The notes beneath the pieces were generated by a model that saw only the letters and a list, made by a program, of their open reading frames with translations, did not search any database and was not told where the DNA came from. Of a stretch of DNA of 7,646 nucleotides, positions 1 through 6,191 are shown piece after piece (the stretch's first letter is position 1; every line of letters starts with the position of its first letter). A program made the position numbers and the translations under genes. This DNA comes from Gammaproteobacteria bacterium (GTDB lineage Bacteria > Pseudomonadota > Gammaproteobacteria > Chromatiales > Chromatiaceae): assembly GCA_019136395.1 (NCBI GenBank), contig JAGVUH010000475.1:1-7646 (forward strand), in the 5' to 3' direction.

Positions 1-267
1 ATTACCACCTAAGCCAGCATTTCCACCATTACCGCCACCCGTGGCGATGATCAAGGCTTCGTCATCCAGATCCGTGGGTCTTTGGGGTATGACGAGATTA
101 ACCACCTGGGCGGTGTTCTCCACAACCTTAACCATGACCCCCGCGGGAACTTTTATCCCTTCCTGCTTCAGGGTTTCAGCCGGTTCAGCCAGAAGGCGCT
201 GCTTAAAGTGTTCATCGGCCCAGCACTTGGCGATGATCTGCTGAAAATGTTTGGCTTGCTCGAACAT
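1..267 (-). CDS. NHLP-leader (proteusin-type) RiPP precursor peptide, 3' end outside window
   Basis: The frame opens at ATG 267-265 and stays open for 89 codons to the window edge, so no stop is seen. An AGGAG Shine-Dalgarno lies at 278-274, six bases before the ATG. Residues 1-76 resemble the nitrile hydratase alpha-subunit-like leader (NHLP, TIGR03793 style): an N-terminal helix with AKCWADEHFKQRLLAEP (13-29), then LKQEGIKVPAG, the strand VMVKVVENTAQVVNLVIP and the acidic LDDEALIIATGGG (67-79). The last ends in a Gly-Gly site where C39-type peptidase transporters usually cut. What follows is the core start, G-N-G-G-N-A-G-L-G-G-N, with no Cys, Ser or Thr so far. In known proteusins such leaders guide radical SAM, YcaO or lanthionine enzymes, and polytheonamide-type cores are also rich in Gly and Asn. 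The modification type cannot be told here. Base composition is less GC-rich than the frd genes (32 of the first 60 bases are G or C). A nitrile hydratase subunit is unlikely, because the catalytic Cys region is absent and the protein turns Gly-rich. Confidence 0.85.
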   Translation of the reverse strand, partial: MFEQAKHFQQIIAKCWADEHFKQRLLAEPAETLKQEGIKVPAGVMVKVVENTAQVVNLVIPQRPTDLDDEALIIATGGGNGGNAGLGGN

Positions 268-572
268 TGCTTTCTCCTAGGTGATGACGCGCCTGCGTGG
301 TTGGGGCAATGCGAAGAAGGCGCCATCATACGCATGGCCAAGATTCCAACCGCGGTAAATTATGGCTTCCCACCCGCTGAACGTCTATTGAACCTTGGTA
401 TTACCTGATCCGTAAGGGTTAGCTCCTGTCACTACCAGCGTCGGTCTGGTCAAAGCCTCTGCTTTGTTGACTTTCAGGAGGGTGCCGCTCGTTCAAGTCG
501 CCGGCAGGGTCTTATCGCCCATGCTAACATCCAAGCCATTGTCTTGATTGTCGAGCCCCGCCGCTTGCAGCC
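268..572. other. Intergenic region between the RiPP precursor and the AAA-ATPase remnant
   Basis: I see no convincing gene here on either strand. The left part carries the precursor's Shine-Dalgarno and candidate promoter. A small hairpin, CAAAGC-CTCT-GCTTTG, lies at 451-466 without a following T-run, so it is not a typical terminator. No clear ribosome binding site precedes the ATG at 573. Confidence 0.5.
359..387 (-). promoter_or_regulatory. Candidate sigma70-type promoter of the RiPP precursor gene
   Basis: Read on the minus strand, TAGACG (387-382) and CATAAT (364-359) are 17 bases apart. They match the -35 and -10 consensus at 4/6 and 5/6. Transcription would start near 352, giving a leader of about 85 nt before the precursor ATG. 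This is the best pair I found upstream of the gene, but matches of this quality also occur by chance. Confidence 0.3.
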
Positions 573-1293
573 ATGAACCGCCGTTCCCTGCCCATCGGTA
601 TCCAGACCTTTCGCAAGATCCGCGAGGGGGATTGCTACTATGTCGACAAGACCGGTTTCGCCCTGCGTCTGATCGCGGAGGGCACGCATTACTTCCTCTC
701 TCGCCCGCGACGCTTCGGCAAGTCGCTGTTTCTGGATACGCTGGCGGAACTGTTCAGTGGCAATCAGGCGCTGTTCAAGGGGCTGGAGGCCGAAAGTCGC
801 TGGGACTGGTCGCGGCGTTTCCCGGTGATCCGGCTGAGCTTTGCCGAGGGCGTGCTGCGCAATCGGGCGGAACTCGACGAGAAGATCGCGGAGGTGCTAG
901 CCGAAAACGAGGCACGACTTGAGGTCACCAGCCCCTACCGCAGCCGCTCCGGTCGCCTCCACGGGCTCATCGGCGGGGCCCATGCCCGTCATGGTGAGCG
1001 GGTGGTGGTGCTCGTGGACGAGTATGACAAACCGATCCTGGACAATATCAGCGATCCCGAGACGGCCCGGGCGATGCGCGATGGCCTGCGCGATCTCTAT
1101 TTGGTCATCAAGGGCCAGGATGCGCATATTCGTTTTGCCTTCCTCACCGGGGTCAGCAAGTTCAGCAAGGTCAGCCTGTTCTTGGGGCTGAACAACTTGT
1201 TTGATCTAACCCATTCACCTCATCGGGGTCGAATTCAGCCGCCAGCAGCGCAAGCTGGTGGGCTTCGAGGAGGAGACGCTGGCGGGGGAGTAA
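573..1293 (+). pseudogene. AAA-ATPase-like / PD-(D/E)XK (DUF1703) protein, internally deleted remnant
   Basis: Residues 1-213 read as the N-terminal ATPase domain of the AAA-ATPase-like family (PF09820). The LPIGIQTFRKIREGDCYYVDKT start, the P-loop-like RPRRFGKS (44-51), the Walker-B-like VVVLVDEYDKP (144-154) and the TGVSKFSKVSLF motif (192-203) are all present. Agreement stops after NNLFDLT, near 1211. From 1213 a different frame (+1) reads IHLIGVEFSRQQRKLVGFEE and ends in TAA at 1291-1293. I recognise this as the usual extreme C-terminus of the same family, just after the PD-(D/E)XK nuclease domain. Family members are about 500-550 residues, so roughly 270-300 codons, including the nuclease core, appear to be missing, and the two ends are out of frame. 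The original frame stays open to 2225, but beyond 1211 it only crosses a repeat and the antisense strand of frdB. The family is often multi-copy; its function is not established and is sometimes suggested to be defence-related. Confidence 0.85.
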
Positions 1294-1403
1294 CCGTTCG
1301 GACCCCCTCTCCCCAACCCTCCCCCGCTAGGGGGGGGAGCGAGCGAATCAACGGCTTGTGCTACCTATGCCAGACCAGGCAGCCGGGGGGGTGTGAACAT
1401 TTT
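1292..1403 (+). repeat. GC-rich dispersed hairpin repeat, copy 1
   Basis: Positions 1292-1325 match 5851-5884 with three mismatches and no gaps. The shared core is CTCTCCCCAACCCTCCCCC, followed by a run of G that folds back on it: CTCCCCC at 1319-1325 pairs with GGGGGAG at 1333-1339. A weaker tail is also shared: TTGTGCYACC, then about 30 bases, then GGGGTRTGAACA. The element begins on the stop codon of the AAA-ATPase remnant and lies downstream of frdB, where the hairpin could also help end frd transcription. There is no T-run after the stem. Confidence 0.75.
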
Positions 1404-1421
1404 TGCTGGGGATTAGTCTCG

Positions 1422-2162
1422 TCACAGGCAGCGCGTCGGGCCGGTCAGGCCTTGGCGCACCATGGCCCGGCGCAGGAAGGCGATCTGGGTCTGGAGGGAC
1501 AGGCCCTTGGGGCAGACGTCATGGCAGCCGAGGAGGCTCATGCAGCCGAAGACCCCGGCGTCGTCGCCGATGACCCGGTAATAGTCCGGTTCCGCGCGTC
1601 GGTCCCGGGGGTCGAGGCGGAAGCGGGCGATCTTATTGAGGCCCACGGCGCCGACGAAGTCCTCGCGCATTTGGGCCGTGCCACAGGCGGCGATGCAGCA
1701 GCCGCATTCGATGCATCGATCCAGTTCGTAGATCTCATCCGCCAGGTCCGGGTCCATCGGCGCCTCGACGGCGTCCAGGTCCGGCTCCCCCTGGAGGTGG
1801 ACCCAGGTCTCCAGGCGCTCGCTCATGGCCCGCATCCATTTGCCGGTGTTCACCGACAGGTCGCCAATCAGCTCGAACACCGGCAGAGGCAGCAGGGTGA
1901 TCTCGGGCGGCAGGCTGGCGGTGAGGGTGCGACAGGCCAGGCCCGGCAGGCCGTTGATGACCATGGCGCAACTGCCGCAGACCCCGGCCCGGCAGACGAA
2001 GTCGAAGGCCAGGCTGGGGTCCTGCTCCTCGCGGATGCGGTTGAGGGCGATGAAGAGGGTCATGCCCGGGGCCTCCTCCAGGGAGTAATCCTGGAGGCGG
2101 GGGACGCTGTTCGGGTTGCCTGGGGTGTGGCGGAAGATGTGAAAGGTCAGGGCACGGCTCAT
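1422..2162 (-). CDS. frdB: Fumarate reductase / succinate dehydrogenase iron-sulfur subunit
   Basis: This 246-residue subunit carries electrons between the cytochrome b membrane anchor and the flavoprotein through three iron-sulfur clusters. The [2Fe-2S] ligands are C57, C62, C65 and C77 (CRAGVCGSC, then a later Cys), the same positions as I recall for Wolinella succinogenes FrdB. The C-terminal ferredoxin-like domain has CIECGCC (150-156), then C160, C207, C213 and C217. By family rules C150, C153, C156 and C217 hold the [4Fe-4S] cluster, and C160, C207 and C213 hold the [3Fe-4S] cluster. The start ATG overlaps the stop of frdA as ATGA, which suggests translational coupling; no strong Shine-Dalgarno is visible. 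It is the last gene of the frdCAB unit. The length is normal and no ligand is missing. Sequence alone cannot fix whether the complex runs mainly as fumarate reductase or as succinate dehydrogenase. Confidence 0.95.
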   Translation of the reverse strand: MSRALTFHIFRHTPGNPNSVPRLQDYSLEEAPGMTLFIALNRIREEQDPSLAFDFVCRAGVCGSCAMVINGLPGLACRTLTASLPPEITLLPLPVFELIGDLSVNTGKWMRAMSERLETWVHLQGEPDLDAVEAPMDPDLADEIYELDRCIECGCCIAACGTAQMREDFVGAVGLNKIARFRLDPRDRRAEPDYYRVIGDDAGVFGCMSLLGCHDVCPKGLSLQTQIAFLRRAMVRQGLTGPTRCL

Positions 2163-4186
2163 GGGGCACTCTCGGGCGGGGAAGCAGACCTTAGCACGGA
2201 ACTGCGGGCGTTGGGGCCCTGGTAACGGGCGGGGAGCAGGTGGTGGAAGGGCATGAGCCTATCCTGAAGGGTTTGAGCCTCATTGTCCTGGGCGATGGAC
2301 GTCTCCCCCTCACCCCCAGCGCCGCGCAGGGCATCCACCTCCGCCTGGCGGTGGGCGGTGTCGGGATGGTCGAGGATGTCACGGGCGCCGTAACCGCGGA
2401 AGCCCGGTGGCAGTTCCATGGCCCTGACGTCCAGGGGCTCATGGTCCAGGACCGGCAGGTCGCTGCCCTCGGGCCAGTGCAGCAGGGTGCGCTTGAGCCA
2501 GTCGCGGTCGTTGCGGCCCGGGTAATCCTCCCGATAGTGAGCGCCGCGGCTTTCGGTGCGGGCCAGGGCCCCCAGGGCGGCGCCCAGGGCGACCTTTAGC
2601 ATCCGTGGCAGGCGGTAGGCCAGGACCAGCTCCGGATTGGCGCCGGGGTGGGGGTTGCGTACCCCCAGCCGCCGGGCGCGGACCAGCAGCTCCCGCAGCT
2701 CCGTCACCGCCGCCTCCAGGTCCGGCCCCTTGCGGAACAGGCCGACCCGGTCGGTCATCACCCGCTCCATGGCCTGGCGGATGGCGACGGCGTCCTCCTG
2801 ACCCGGCCCCGCCAGCAGGCGCTCCAGGTGGGCCTGTTCGCGGCGCAGGAAGTCCCGCGCCAGCCCGGTGGAGATCTGGATCTGGCCAGCGGGGGAGTCG
2901 CAGAAGTCGGCGACGTACTCGCCCACCAGCATCCCCGCCACCACCGTCTCCGCCACCGAGTTGCCCCCCAGACGGTTGAAACCGTGCAGGTCCCAGCAGG
3001 CAACCTCCCCGCAGGCGAACAGGCCCCGAAGCCAGGGGCTCTGACCCCGATGGTCGGTGCGGATGCCACCCATGGAATAATGCTGGGTGGGGCGGACGGG
3101 AATCAAATCCACCGCCGGGTCGATGCCCAGGAAGTACTGGCAAATCTCCTTGACCTCGCGCAGGTTCTTCTCGATGTGGGCGCGGCCGAGGACGCTAATG
3201 TCCAGCCACAGGTGGTCGCCGAAGGGCCCCTTGACCCCCTTGCCCTTGCGCATATGCTCGGCCATGCGCCGGGAGACCACGTCCCGGGAGGCCAGTTCCT
3301 TCTTCTCCGGCTCGTAGTCGGGCATGAAGCGGTGGCCGTCCACGTCCCGCAGCAGGCCGCCGTCGCCGCGGCAGCCCTCGGTGACCAGGATGCCGGCGGG
3401 GACGATGGCGGTGGGGTGAAACTGCACCGCCTCCAGGTTGGCCAGCCGCGCCACCCCGGTCTCCAGGGCGATCGCCTGGCCGATGCCCTCGTTGATGATG
3501 GCGTTGGTGGAGACCCCCCAGATGCGGCCGAAGCCGCCGGTAGCCATGACCATGGCTCGCGCCAGATAGGCGCGCAAATCCCCGGTCACCAGGTCCCGCA
3601 CCACCGCCCCCTGGCAGCGGTCGCCGTCGTGGATCAGGGCCAGGGCCTCCTGGCGCTCGTGGACCGGGATGGCGGCGGCGATGGCCTGGTCGCTCACGGC
3701 GAAGAGCATGGCGTGGCCGGTGCCATCGGAGGTGTAGCAGGTGCGCCACTTCTTGGTGCCGCCGAAGTCACGGGCGGCGATGAGGCCATGGGCCCGGGAC
3801 GGGACCTGGAAGCTCACCGCCTCGCCGTTGATGAAGGCCTGGCGCTCACCCTGGCGCTCCCGGCTCCAGGGCACCCCCCAGGCCGCCAGTTCCCGCACCG
3901 CCTTGGGGGCCATGTGTGTGAAGAGGCGCGCCACCACCTGGTCGCAGCCCCAGTCGCTGCCGCGCACCGTGTCCTGGAAGTGGACCTCCTCGTTGTCGCC
4001 GAGACTCTTGACCCCATTGGCCAGGCTGGCCTGCATACCCCCCTGGGCCGCCACCGAGTGGGAACGCTTCGGCGGGACCAGGGACAGGATCAGGGTGTCC
4101 AGGCCCCGGCGCTTGACCCCCACCGCGGTGCGCAGGCCGGCGAGACCCCCGCCGATGACCAGGACGTCGGTGTAGAGGATCTTCAT
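2159..4186 (-). CDS. frdA: Fumarate reductase / succinate dehydrogenase flavoprotein subunit
   Basis: This 675-residue catalytic subunit interconverts fumarate and succinate on the cytoplasmic face of the membrane. It has the FAD-binding GGGLAGLR near the N-terminus and the covalent flavin site [11 protein letters not shown] with His43. Active-site residues are His257 in QFHPT, Arg301 in [11 protein letters not shown], His369 in [11 protein letters not shown] and Arg405 in [10 protein letters not shown]. These match Wolinella succinogenes FrdA as I recall it, almost residue for residue, with one extra residue before Arg405. The C-terminal helical domain contains the conserved [14 protein letters not shown]. 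No signal peptide or Tat motif is present, so it is not the periplasmic methylmenaquinol:fumarate reductase type. GGAGG at 4198-4194 lies seven bases before the ATG. The start overlaps the frdC stop and the stop overlaps the frdB start, both as ATGA. All key residues are intact. Confidence 0.96.
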   Translation of the reverse strand: MKILYTDVLVIGGGLAGLRTAVGVKRRGLDTLILSLVPPKRSHSVAAQGGMQASLANGVKSLGDNEEVHFQDTVRGSDWGCDQVVARLFTHMAPKAVRELAAWGVPWSRERQGERQAFINGEAVSFQVPSRAHGLIAARDFGGTKKWRTCYTSDGTGHAMLFAVSDQAIAAAIPVHERQEALALIHDGDRCQGAVVRDLVTGDLRAYLARAMVMATGGFGRIWGVSTNAIINEGIGQAIALETGVARLANLEAVQFHPTAIVPAGILVTEGCRGDGGLLRDVDGHRFMPDYEPEKKELASRDVVSRRMAEHMRKGKGVKGPFGDHLWLDISVLGRAHIEKNLREVKEICQYFLGIDPAVDLIPVRPTQHYSMGGIRTDHRGQSPWLRGLFACGEVACWDLHGFNRLGGNSVAETVVAGMLVGEYVADFCDSPAGQIQISTGLARDFLRREQAHLERLLAGPGQEDAVAIRQAMERVMTDRVGLFRKGPDLEAAVTELRELLVRARRLGVRNPHPGANPELVLAYRLPRMLKVALGAALGALARTESRGAHYREDYPGRNDRDWLKRTLLHWPEGSDLPVLDHEPLDVRAMELPPGFRGYGARDILDHPDTAHRQAEVDALRGAGGEGETSIAQDNEAQTLQDRLMPFHHLLPARYQGPNARSSVLRSASPPESAP

Positions 4187-5028
4187 GGCCGGGCCTCCGC
4201 CGGGGAAGGTTTGCCAGTTGGGGACGGGCCTGTCTGCGGGGCCATCACATCCGTGGTTGGCTGGGCTGGAATGTCATCAGCGGCCCCGGGCGCGGCCCAT
4301 TCCGGGGTGTAGCGCTCCCCGACCCGGTCGGCATGCTGAACGCCGATCCAGATGTAGGCCCCCAGTGCCAGGAGGCCGACGCCAATGAAGAGGCCGGTCA
4401 AGATCCACTTGCCACGCTTCATGCGTTGTCGGGACCGGGCCGGGTCCTTGCCCATGAACCAGCCCCATTTGAGGGCCAGGCGATAGAGGCCGATACCGCC
4501 ATGCAACTCCACGGCGACGAGCAGCAGCAGATAGAGGGGCCAGAAATGGCCGCTCCAGACGCGGTCAGCGGAGGCATAGGGGCCGATCATCTCCGGGTGC
4601 GCCATCATCTGGTAGAGATGGGCGGGGGCGAGGAAGAAGAGGGCGAAGCCGGTGATCACCTGTAACAGCCACAGCCGGGTGTCGCTATGGGGAAAGCGGT
4701 GGGCATGGCGCCAGAAGGTCCGGTACTGATGCCAGTCGGCGGGAAACTTGCGCAGGGCCAGGACGGCGTGCAGCACCACCAGCGCCAGGATGGCCGCGAC
4801 GATCAGGGACACCAGGAGCGGGAAGGGCCGGCCCAAGATGAAATAGCCCTCGAAAAAGCGGGCAACCGTCCAGAAGGCGTCCTTGCCCAGCAGGATGCTG
4901 GAGACGAAGAGCATGTGCAGCCACATGAACAGGGCCAAAATCAGGCCGGAGGCGCTCTGGATGGCGTCGAGGCGGGCGGGGCAAAAGGAGAGCGACAGGG
5001 GAGCGGCGGATTTCATCGGGCGCGGCAA
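4183..5028 (-). CDS. frdC: Fumarate reductase / succinate dehydrogenase di-haem cytochrome b subunit
   Basis: This is the membrane anchor that oxidises or reduces the quinone, with about five transmembrane helices. Numbering from the ATG at 5016, the four expected haem-ligand histidines are present: H34 (WLHMLFV), H83 ([12 protein letters not shown]), H133 (PAHLYQMM) and H172 ([11 protein letters not shown]). The two glutamates that matter in Wolinella FrdC, equivalent to E66 and E180, are E56 (FFEGYFI) and E170. This marks a type B, single-anchor, two-haem enzyme. I chose TTG 5028 because AGGA at 5040-5037 sits eight bases upstream. ATG 5016 is a close alternative, 12 bases further in. The in-frame ATG at 5082 is unlikely because it lies inside the FNR-type box and upstream of the predicted transcription start. 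The C-terminal tail is rich in Pro and Ala and looks disordered. The stop overlaps frdA as ATGA. Confidence 0.93.
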   Translation of the reverse strand: MPRPMKSAAPLSLSFCPARLDAIQSASGLILALFMWLHMLFVSSILLGKDAFWTVARFFEGYFILGRPFPLLVSLIVAAILALVVLHAVLALRKFPADWHQYRTFWRHAHRFPHSDTRLWLLQVITGFALFFLAPAHLYQMMAHPEMIGPYASADRVWSGHFWPLYLLLLVAVELHGGIGLYRLALKWGWFMGKDPARSRQRMKRGKWILTGLFIGVGLLALGAYIWIGVQHADRVGERYTPEWAAPGAADDIPAQPTTDVMAPQTGPSPTGKPSPAEARP

Positions 5029-5038
5029 CTTTAGTGTC

Positions 5039-5242
5039 CTAGAACATGCTGAAATTCTTATATTTAAGGGCCGCGTTGACATTGATTTCCGTCAATGGAA
5101 TCGCGTGGTCGAAAATGATCCGCCCGGTCATGCGGGCTTGTCGGCACCCGCCGGACCCCCCGTGGAAAAAGATGAGTGTCGCGCCGATCAAGATGAATCC
5201 CGCGGCAAATGCCGAGCGGTAAGCCGCATGCAATGCCTGCAA
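5039..5242 (-). CDS. Doubtful small ORF with one hydrophobic segment, or a gene-tail remnant
   Basis: A 67-codon frame starts at TTG 5242, with GGAG at 5254-5251 eight bases upstream. It has one hydrophobic stretch, AFAAGFILIGATLIFF (12-27), then a Gly-rich turn. The frame is also open for about 28 codons upstream of the TTG, with no ATG or GTG there. This would fit the degraded tail of a longer membrane protein such as a transporter. Its 3' part contains the FNR-type box and -10 region of frdC, which argues against a conserved protein. I recognise no family, and the rest of 5096-5353 shows no other gene. Confidence 0.2.
   Translation of the reverse strand: MQALHAAYRSAFAAGFILIGATLIFFHGGSGGCRQARMTGRIIFDHAIPLTEINVNAALKYKNFSMF
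5057..5095 (-). promoter_or_regulatory. FNR/Anr-type operator and -10 box of the frdCAB operon
   Basis: The plus-strand bases 5082-5095 read TTGATTTCCGTCAA, which matches the FNR consensus TTGAT-N4-ATCAA at nine of ten defined positions. The surrounding palindrome is CATTGA-N6-TCAATG (5080-5097). On the minus strand TATAAG (5062-5057) and the overlapping TAAGAA (5060-5055) can serve as -10. Transcription would start near 5048-5050, placing the operator about 38-41 bases upstream, close to the class II activating position of FNR (-41.5). Activation without oxygen is the expected logic for a fumarate reductase operon. Confidence 0.7.
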
Positions 5243-5353
5243 TTGATCGACTCCGACGCTGGATTCATCCAGCAGCGTTTCGCTGAAATTTCCAGTTCCT
5301 GCGATGTATAGGCAGGGGCAGAGTGGGAGCTAGCTCTCCGTGCCGGACGTGGC

Positions 5354-5758
5354 CTACTCGATCCAGTCGATGAGGTGATGAGTCAAGGGTCCGGCCTGAT
5401 CCGGGGGAATCACCCGCCCGGCGACGGAATGACCGGCGCGGTGGACGGAGTCGGGGTCGCCGCTGAGCAGGGGATGCCAGTTGGGCAAGGGTTCGCCCTG
5501 ACGCAGCAGGCGGTAGGCGCAGGTAGCGGGGAGCCAGCGCGGGTAGGCGATGGTCGCCGGAGTGAGCTCAATGCAATCATGCACCAGGCGGGAGCGATGG
5601 GCGTAGTTACGACAGGTCCCGGTGTCCGGGTCGAGGAGTTTGCAGGCCACGTTGGTGTAGAAGATCCGACCCGTCTCCTCCTCCTCCCACTGTTCAGGGC
5701 TCATGTCGTTCAGCGGGGTGGTTTCCCAGAAGCGGGGGGAGGAAGGGACAAGGCTCAC
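5354..5758 (-). CDS. YcgN/UPF0260 family protein with internal deletion of its CxxCxxCC cluster
   Basis: The protein matches E. coli YcgN (UPF0260, YkgJ-like putative Zn/Fe-binding family) along most of its length: FWETTPLNDMSPEQWE, FYTNVACKLLD, CRNYAHRSRLVHDCIELT, WLPATCAYRLL, LPNWHPLLSGDPDSVH, and a C-terminal DWIE. In the family, QWE is followed by about 15 residues of the type SLCDGCGxCCLHKLED before ETG. Here QWE runs straight into EEETG, so the four clustered cysteines are gone while the frame is kept. Cysteines in VACK, TCRNY, HDCIEL and TCAY remain. I chose GTG 5758 because family members begin a few residues before FW and because a good -10 box overlaps the earlier TTG at 5797. No strong Shine-Dalgarno is seen. 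If the deletion is real, the metal site is probably lost and this may be a pseudogene. The family's role is not well established. Confidence 0.8.
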   Translation of the reverse strand: MSLVPSSPRFWETTPLNDMSPEQWEEEETGRIFYTNVACKLLDPDTGTCRNYAHRSRLVHDCIELTPATIAYPRWLPATCAYRLLRQGEPLPNWHPLLSGDPDSVHRAGHSVAGRVIPPDQAGPLTHHLIDWIE

Positions 5759-5786
5759 GGCTAACGGAGAAATCTCGCTGGTGTTG

Positions 5787-5807
5787 CGGGTAGACAAAGT
5801 ATACCCG
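5787..5807 (-). promoter_or_regulatory. Imperfect palindrome over the candidate -10 box of the ycgN-like gene
   Basis: The arms CGGGTAGAC (5787-5795) and GTATACCCG (5799-5807) flank AAA and are complementary at eight of nine positions. On the minus strand the palindrome contains TATACT (5803-5798), a good -10 match. CGGACA lies 16 bases further upstream as a weak -35. A protein bound to the palindrome would block this promoter, so it may be an operator. No regulator gene is in the window and I cannot name the family. Confidence 0.4.
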
Positions 5808-5850
5808 ACGCCCTGGGGTTGTCCGCCTCATCGAGGAGGAGACTCACCGT

Positions 5851-5962
5851 ACCCGTTCAGCCCCCCTCTCCCCAACCCTCCCCCACCAGGGGGGAGGGAG
5901 TAGGAAAGTCAGCCCCTTGTGCCACCAAAACCCTCATCGTGCGCGAGGGGTATGAACAATTA
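5851..5962 (+). repeat. GC-rich dispersed hairpin repeat, copy 2
   Basis: This is the same element, in the same orientation, as the one at 1292-1403. The hairpin is stronger here: CCCTCCCCC at 5876-5884 pairs perfectly with GGGGGAGGG at 5890-5898 around the loop ACCAG. The tail TTGTGCCACC and GGGGTATGAACA are also recognisable. It lies between the promoter regions of the ycgN-like gene and the GTPase gene. C-rich elements of this kind are common in intergenic DNA of GC-rich proteobacteria and often give spurious Pro/Ser-rich reading frames. Confidence 0.75.
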
Positions 5963-6027
5963 CGACTCACCAAGCCTTGTTTTGTCCTGTCTCAATCATG
6001 TCTTATTTATCATTGCCCCCTTTCCGG

Positions 6028-6069
6028 GTTCTAGGTTCTGTGTTCTGGGCTCTGGGATGTGGGTTTGGG
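6028..6069 (+). repeat. Degenerate 7-bp tandem repeat, about six units
   Basis: The motif GTTCT recurs at 6028, 6035 and 6042, with GCTCT at 6049, an exact seven-base period. Two further units at 6056 and 6063 keep the G-rich ends but drift from the consensus GTTCTGG. The array is purely intergenic and GT-rich on the plus strand. It resembles the short heptamer repeats seen in some bacterial intergenic regions; I infer no function. Confidence 0.6.
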
Positions 6070-6111
6070 TTCGGGATCCCGAGTTGGTCCACATCCTGTC
6101 CGAACCCGCCG

Positions 6112-6149
6112 GGTAGCCAGGCCGTGACGGGCCTGGCTACCTGTATAAT
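6112..6149 (+). promoter_or_regulatory. Perfect 12-bp inverted repeat followed by TATAAT, probable GTPase gene promoter
   Basis: GGTAGCCAGGCC (6112-6123) and GGCCTGGCTACC (6130-6141) are perfect complements around GTGACG. Two bases later comes a consensus -10, TATAAT (6144-6149), which puts transcription start near 6156, about 36 bases before the GTG start of the GTPase gene. The right arm occupies the -35 to -15 zone. The -35 itself is poor: GTGACG matches 4/6 but is only 14 bases away. The layout suggests a repressor or activator site. A terminator is less likely, as neither strand has a T-run after the stem. Confidence 0.5.
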
Positions 6150-6191
6150 GCCGGTCCTCTTCCCGATCCGACCGTTCCTCAGACAACACCC

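Noticed and set aside
82..408. 108-codon plus-strand frame at the left end
   Set aside because: It is the shadow of the NHLP-leader precursor on the minus strand, which has a Shine-Dalgarno and a recognisable family; this frame has neither.
451..466. Hairpin CAAAGC/GCTTTG as a rho-independent terminator
   Set aside because: The stem is only six bases and no T-run follows on either strand.
1292..1403. CRISPR or transposon end
   Set aside because: Only two distant copies exist, with no spacer array, no transposase and no target duplication.
573..2225. Single 550-codon plus-strand frame
   Set aside because: Only the first ~213 codons resemble a family. The rest crosses a repeat and the antisense strand of frdB, and is open because of GC-rich codon bias.
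2648..4312. 554-codon plus-strand frame opposite frdA
   Set aside because: It is the antisense of a clear flavoprotein gene and has no recognisable motif.
5029..5082. Longer start of frdC at ATG 5082
   Set aside because: The ATG overlaps the FNR-type box and lies upstream of the inferred transcription start, and the extra residues have no counterpart in the family.
5759..5797. Longer TTG start of the ycgN-like gene at 5797
   Set aside because: It overlaps the candidate -10 region and adds residues not typical of the family. It remains possible if the promoter is elsewhere.
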